From the NCBI GenBank assembly GCA_029939635.1, contig JAOZSN010000006.1, forward strand, positions 1-6,625: DNA of 6,625 nucleotides, in the 5' to 3' direction. Each line of letters opens with the position of its first letter. Positions within the stretch are counted from its first letter, which is position 1. The stretch is from Deltaproteobacteria bacterium (lineage in GTDB: Bacteria; Desulfobacterota; Desulfobulbia; Desulfobulbales; SURF-16). Under the pieces are notes generated by a model. That model worked only from the letters and a program-made list of their open reading frames with translations. It was not told where the DNA came from and ran no database searches. Positions 4,738-6,625 of this stretch are shown piece after piece. The position numbers and the translations under genes were made by a program.

Positions 4738-6282
4738 ATGAGCAGTACACAAAAACAGGGTAAGGCCTATCTTATTGGCGCTGGTCCTGGTGATCCCCGT
4801 TTGATTACCATCCGCGGTCGTGAGATCTTAGAAAAGGCAGAGGTTGTCATTTATGACTATCTTGCTGGTACAAAATTACTCGATTATGTGCCCAAGGGTG
4901 CGGAGTTTATCTATGCCGGTAAAAAGGGTGGCGATCATACCCATACCCAGGATGAAATTAACACCATGCTGGTGGATCGGGTTCGTTCCGGTAAGCTGGT
5001 GGTTCGTCTTAAGGGCGGTGATCCCTTTATCTTTGGCCGAGGTGGTGAGGAGTTAGAGGAGTTGGTAAAGGCTGATCTGCATTTTGAGGCTGTGCCTGGT
5101 GTGACCTCTGCCTCGGCAGCAGCAACCTTTGCTGGTGTACCTATCACCCACCGTGACTGTACATCCTCTGTAGCCTTTATCACGGGGCATGAGAACCCAG
5201 ACAAGAAAGAGAGTAGGGTGGCTTGGGATAAAATCTCCACCGGGGTTGGTACTCTTGTTTTCTATATGGGCATAAAGAATCTACCATCCATCACGGCTAA
5301 TCTCATTGAGCATGGTCGTGATCCGCAAACGCCTGTTGCTGTGGTGCGTTGGGCTTCCAGGCCTAATCAACGGTCCGTGGTTGGTACCCTGGCAGATATA
5401 GCTGATATTGTTAAGGAGCAGGGTATAAAGCCTCCAGCTTTGACCATTGTTGGTGATGTGGTTAATTATCGTGAGACCTTGAATTGGTATGAAAACCGCC
5501 ACCTCTTTGGTCAACGGATTATAGTTACCAGAACCAGGGAGCAGGCCAGTGAACTGGTTGCCCTGTTGGAAGAGAATGGCGCCACCTGCCTTGAAAGGCC
5601 AACCATTGGTATTCAGCCTCCAGATTCGTGGCAGCAGACAGACGAGGCTATTGGACAGTTAGATACATTTGATTGGCTTATCTTTACCTCAATCCATGGT
5701 ATTCACTGCTTTTTTGACAGATTATTTAGTCGTAATCTTGATGCCAGAGCCTTGAAGGGCTGTAAAATTGCTGCAGTTGGCCGGGTAACGGCTGATTGCC
5801 TGCGTGAGTATGGCCTCAACGCAGACCTCATCCCTGAAAAATTTACAGGTGAAGGACTGGCTGCAGCTTTATTGGATCAGTCTATTAAGGATAAATCTAT
5901 TCTCATACCCCGTGCCCAGGTAGCCCGTGATGTGTTGGAAAAGAGTTTAGCCAGTGCTGGTGCAAAGGTCTTCATTGCACCAGTTTACCAGAACGTACCT
6001 CCGGCAGCTGATGGTGAGGCTTTACGGGCTGAACTAGAGGCAGGTGATGTTGATATGGTCACCTTTACCAGTTCTTCCACCGTGACAAATTTTGTTGGCA
6101 TGCTGGGGATGGCTGGCCCGGCGTTGCAGGCTCTTCTGGCAGGGGTAAAGATTGCTGCCATTGGCCCTATTACCGCCAAGACAGTGGTTGAGCATGGTCT
6201 GACCGTTGATATTCAACCTCAAACCTATACTATTGTCGATTTGGTCCACGCCATAGTTGATGATTCAGCAAAAGATGTCTAG
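4738..6282 (+). CDS. cobA-hemD: Fused uroporphyrinogen-III C-methyltransferase / uroporphyrinogen-III synthase
   Basis: Bifunctional cytosolic tetrapyrrole enzyme. Residues 1-250 are the SAM-dependent methyltransferase (SUMT): YLIGAGPGDPRLIT (11-24), VVIYDYL (36-42), VRLKGGDPFIFGRGGEE (89-105), VPGVTSASAAA (119-129), VPITHR (134-139) and PPALTIVGDVV (232-242). Residues 255-514 are uroporphyrinogen-III synthase (HemD): RIIVTRTREQA (260-270), DWLIFTSIHGI (312-322), KIAAVGRVTA (343-352), DMVTFTSSSTVTNF (439-452) and KIAAIGPITAKTV (471-483). Together they close hydroxymethylbilane to uroporphyrinogen III and methylate C2 and C7 to precorrin-2, feeding siroheme, cobalamin or the siroheme-dependent heme route. 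Start at ATG 4738 (514 aa); the frame is open back to TTG 4717, inside the heptad repeats and unlike the family. RBS is weak. Both domains look intact. Confidence 0.95.
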   Translation: MSSTQKQGKAYLIGAGPGDPRLITIRGREILEKAEVVIYDYLAGTKLLDYVPKGAEFIYAGKKGGDHTHTQDEINTMLVDRVRSGKLVVRLKGGDPFIFGRGGEELEELVKADLHFEAVPGVTSASAAATFAGVPITHRDCTSSVAFITGHENPDKKESRVAWDKISTGVGTLVFYMGIKNLPSITANLIEHGRDPQTPVAVVRWASRPNQRSVVGTLADIADIVKEQGIKPPALTIVGDVVNYRETLNWYENRHLFGQRIIVTRTREQASELVALLEENGATCLERPTIGIQPPDSWQQTDEAIGQLDTFDWLIFTSIHGIHCFFDRLFSRNLDARALKGCKIAAVGRVTADCLREYGLNADLIPEKFTGEGLAAALLDQSIKDKSILIPRAQVARDVLEKSLASAGAKVFIAPVYQNVPPAADGEALRAELEAGDVDMVTFTSSSTVTNFVGMLGMAGPALQALLAGVKIAAIGPITAKTVVEHGLTVDIQPQTYTIVDLVHAIVDDSAKDV

Positions 6283-6297
6283 ACAGCTGTAATTGCA

Positions 6298-6360
6298 TAA
6301 TCTAAAAAAAGGGGGGGGGAAAGAACTTGTGTTCTTTTCCCCCCCCTTTTTTTTAGATTA
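6298..6360. terminator. Bidirectional intrinsic terminator with G9/C8 stem core
   Basis: A near-perfect hairpin of about 29 bp. The left arm is TAATCT, A7, G9, AAAGAAC (6298-6326), the loop TTGT (6327-6330), the right arm GTTCTTTT, C8, T8, AGATTA (6331-6360); one T is bulged and one G-T pair occurs. A7 and T8 flank the GC core, so U-tracts follow the stem on both strands. It starts 15 bp after the cobA-hemD stop and ends 20 bp before the stop of the converging gene, so it should serve both. Homopolymer lengths are open to sequencing error or slippage. Confidence 0.92.
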
Positions 6361-6380
6361 TAGTCTTTGCTACATTAGTT

Positions 6381-6625
6381 TTATTTCCAGTTTGGCATAG
6401 CTGGTTCTTCAGGTGCTGGTTTTGAAAAAACTGGTTCCGCGGCCTCAACCTGTAATGGTTGCGATGCCTCGGGCTCATACTCAAACTGCTGATCTATAAG
6501 ATCTTCTTCACTCATAGGAGCAGGTACGTTGCTCTCTTCAGCTTGAGCTGTTGGGGCGGTCTCTTCACTACTTTCTTCAACAGGGGCAACATTTTCTTCA
6601 GAGACGTTTTCTACCGCTGGCTCAG
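6381..6625 (-). CDS. C-terminal part of an unrecognised protein with acidic Pro/Glu/Ala-rich tail (partial)
   Basis: A minus-strand frame enters from the right edge, open for 80 codons, and stops at TAA (6383-6381). Residues are rich in Glu, Pro, Ala, Val and Ser with few basic ones: segments such as EPAVENVSEENVAPVEESS and EEDLIDQQFEYEPE, ending in PAPEEPAMPNWK. It has no Cys or His and no membrane segment, and is likely disordered and strongly acidic. The N-terminal part and the start lie outside the window, so the function cannot be assigned. Tails like this occur as linkers or ends of envelope-associated and translation-associated proteins. Support for coding comes from the long open frame, its biased but protein-like composition, and the shared terminator placed just after the stop. 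Confidence 0.75.
   Translation of the reverse strand, partial: EPAVENVSEENVAPVEESSEETAPTAQAEESNVPAPMSEEDLIDQQFEYEPEASQPLQVEAAEPVFSKPAPEEPAMPNWK

Overview
The window is a compact bacterial chromosomal segment of about 6.6 kb with near-balanced base composition and no sign of mobile DNA. The gene set is orphan TrpB2, PBP4, GmhA, a bacterial deoxyhypusine-synthase-like protein and a fused CobA-HemD. It suggests a Gram-negative anaerobe of the Desulfobacterota (a Desulfotalea/Desulfobulbales-like sulfate reducer). That placement is inference from gene content and protein flavour; nothing here proves it.

Left part, minus strand: trpB2 (1509-2855) is followed after 59 bp by a secreted PBP4-type D,D-carboxypeptidase (232-1449). 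After a further 33 bp comes a small reading frame (198 down to 46) with an excellent ribosome binding site. This frame is cut by one in-frame UGA at codon 20, and directly after the UGA lies a hairpin whose geometry fits a bacterial SECIS element. It is either a 50-residue candidate selenoprotein or a 19-codon ORF/decayed gene. A perfect 10-bp inverted repeat at 1-30 may end this transcription unit.

Centre: a roughly 250-bp divergent intergenic region (2856-3111) separates trpB2 from gmhA. It holds a TTTGACA/TGTCAAA inverted repeat whose two arms serve as possible -35 boxes in opposite directions, and a second sigma-70-like promoter nearer gmhA.

Right part, plus strand: gmhA (3112-3687, sedoheptulose-7-phosphate isomerase for LPS heptose) abuts a deoxyhypusine-synthase-like gene (3688-4647) with zero spacing. 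After a 90-bp gap comes cobA-hemD (4738-6282), which makes uroporphyrinogen III and methylates it to precorrin-2 for siroheme/cobalamin. A very long hairpin with a G9/C8 core (6298-6360) terminates it and probably also terminates the converging minus-strand gene, whose acidic Pro/Glu-rich C-terminal 80 residues reach the right edge (6381-6625).

Two intergenic gaps (1450-1508 and 4648-4737) carry degenerate tandem 7-bp repeats of related form (CCGTAAA/CCGTTAA/CTGTTAA and CCCGAAA/CTTGAAA). No single pathway links all the genes: they cover cell-wall maturation, LPS heptose, tryptophan/indole salvage and tetrapyrrole synthesis. The best leads are the UGA-containing small frame, the heptad repeats and the DHS-like protein coupled to gmhA.
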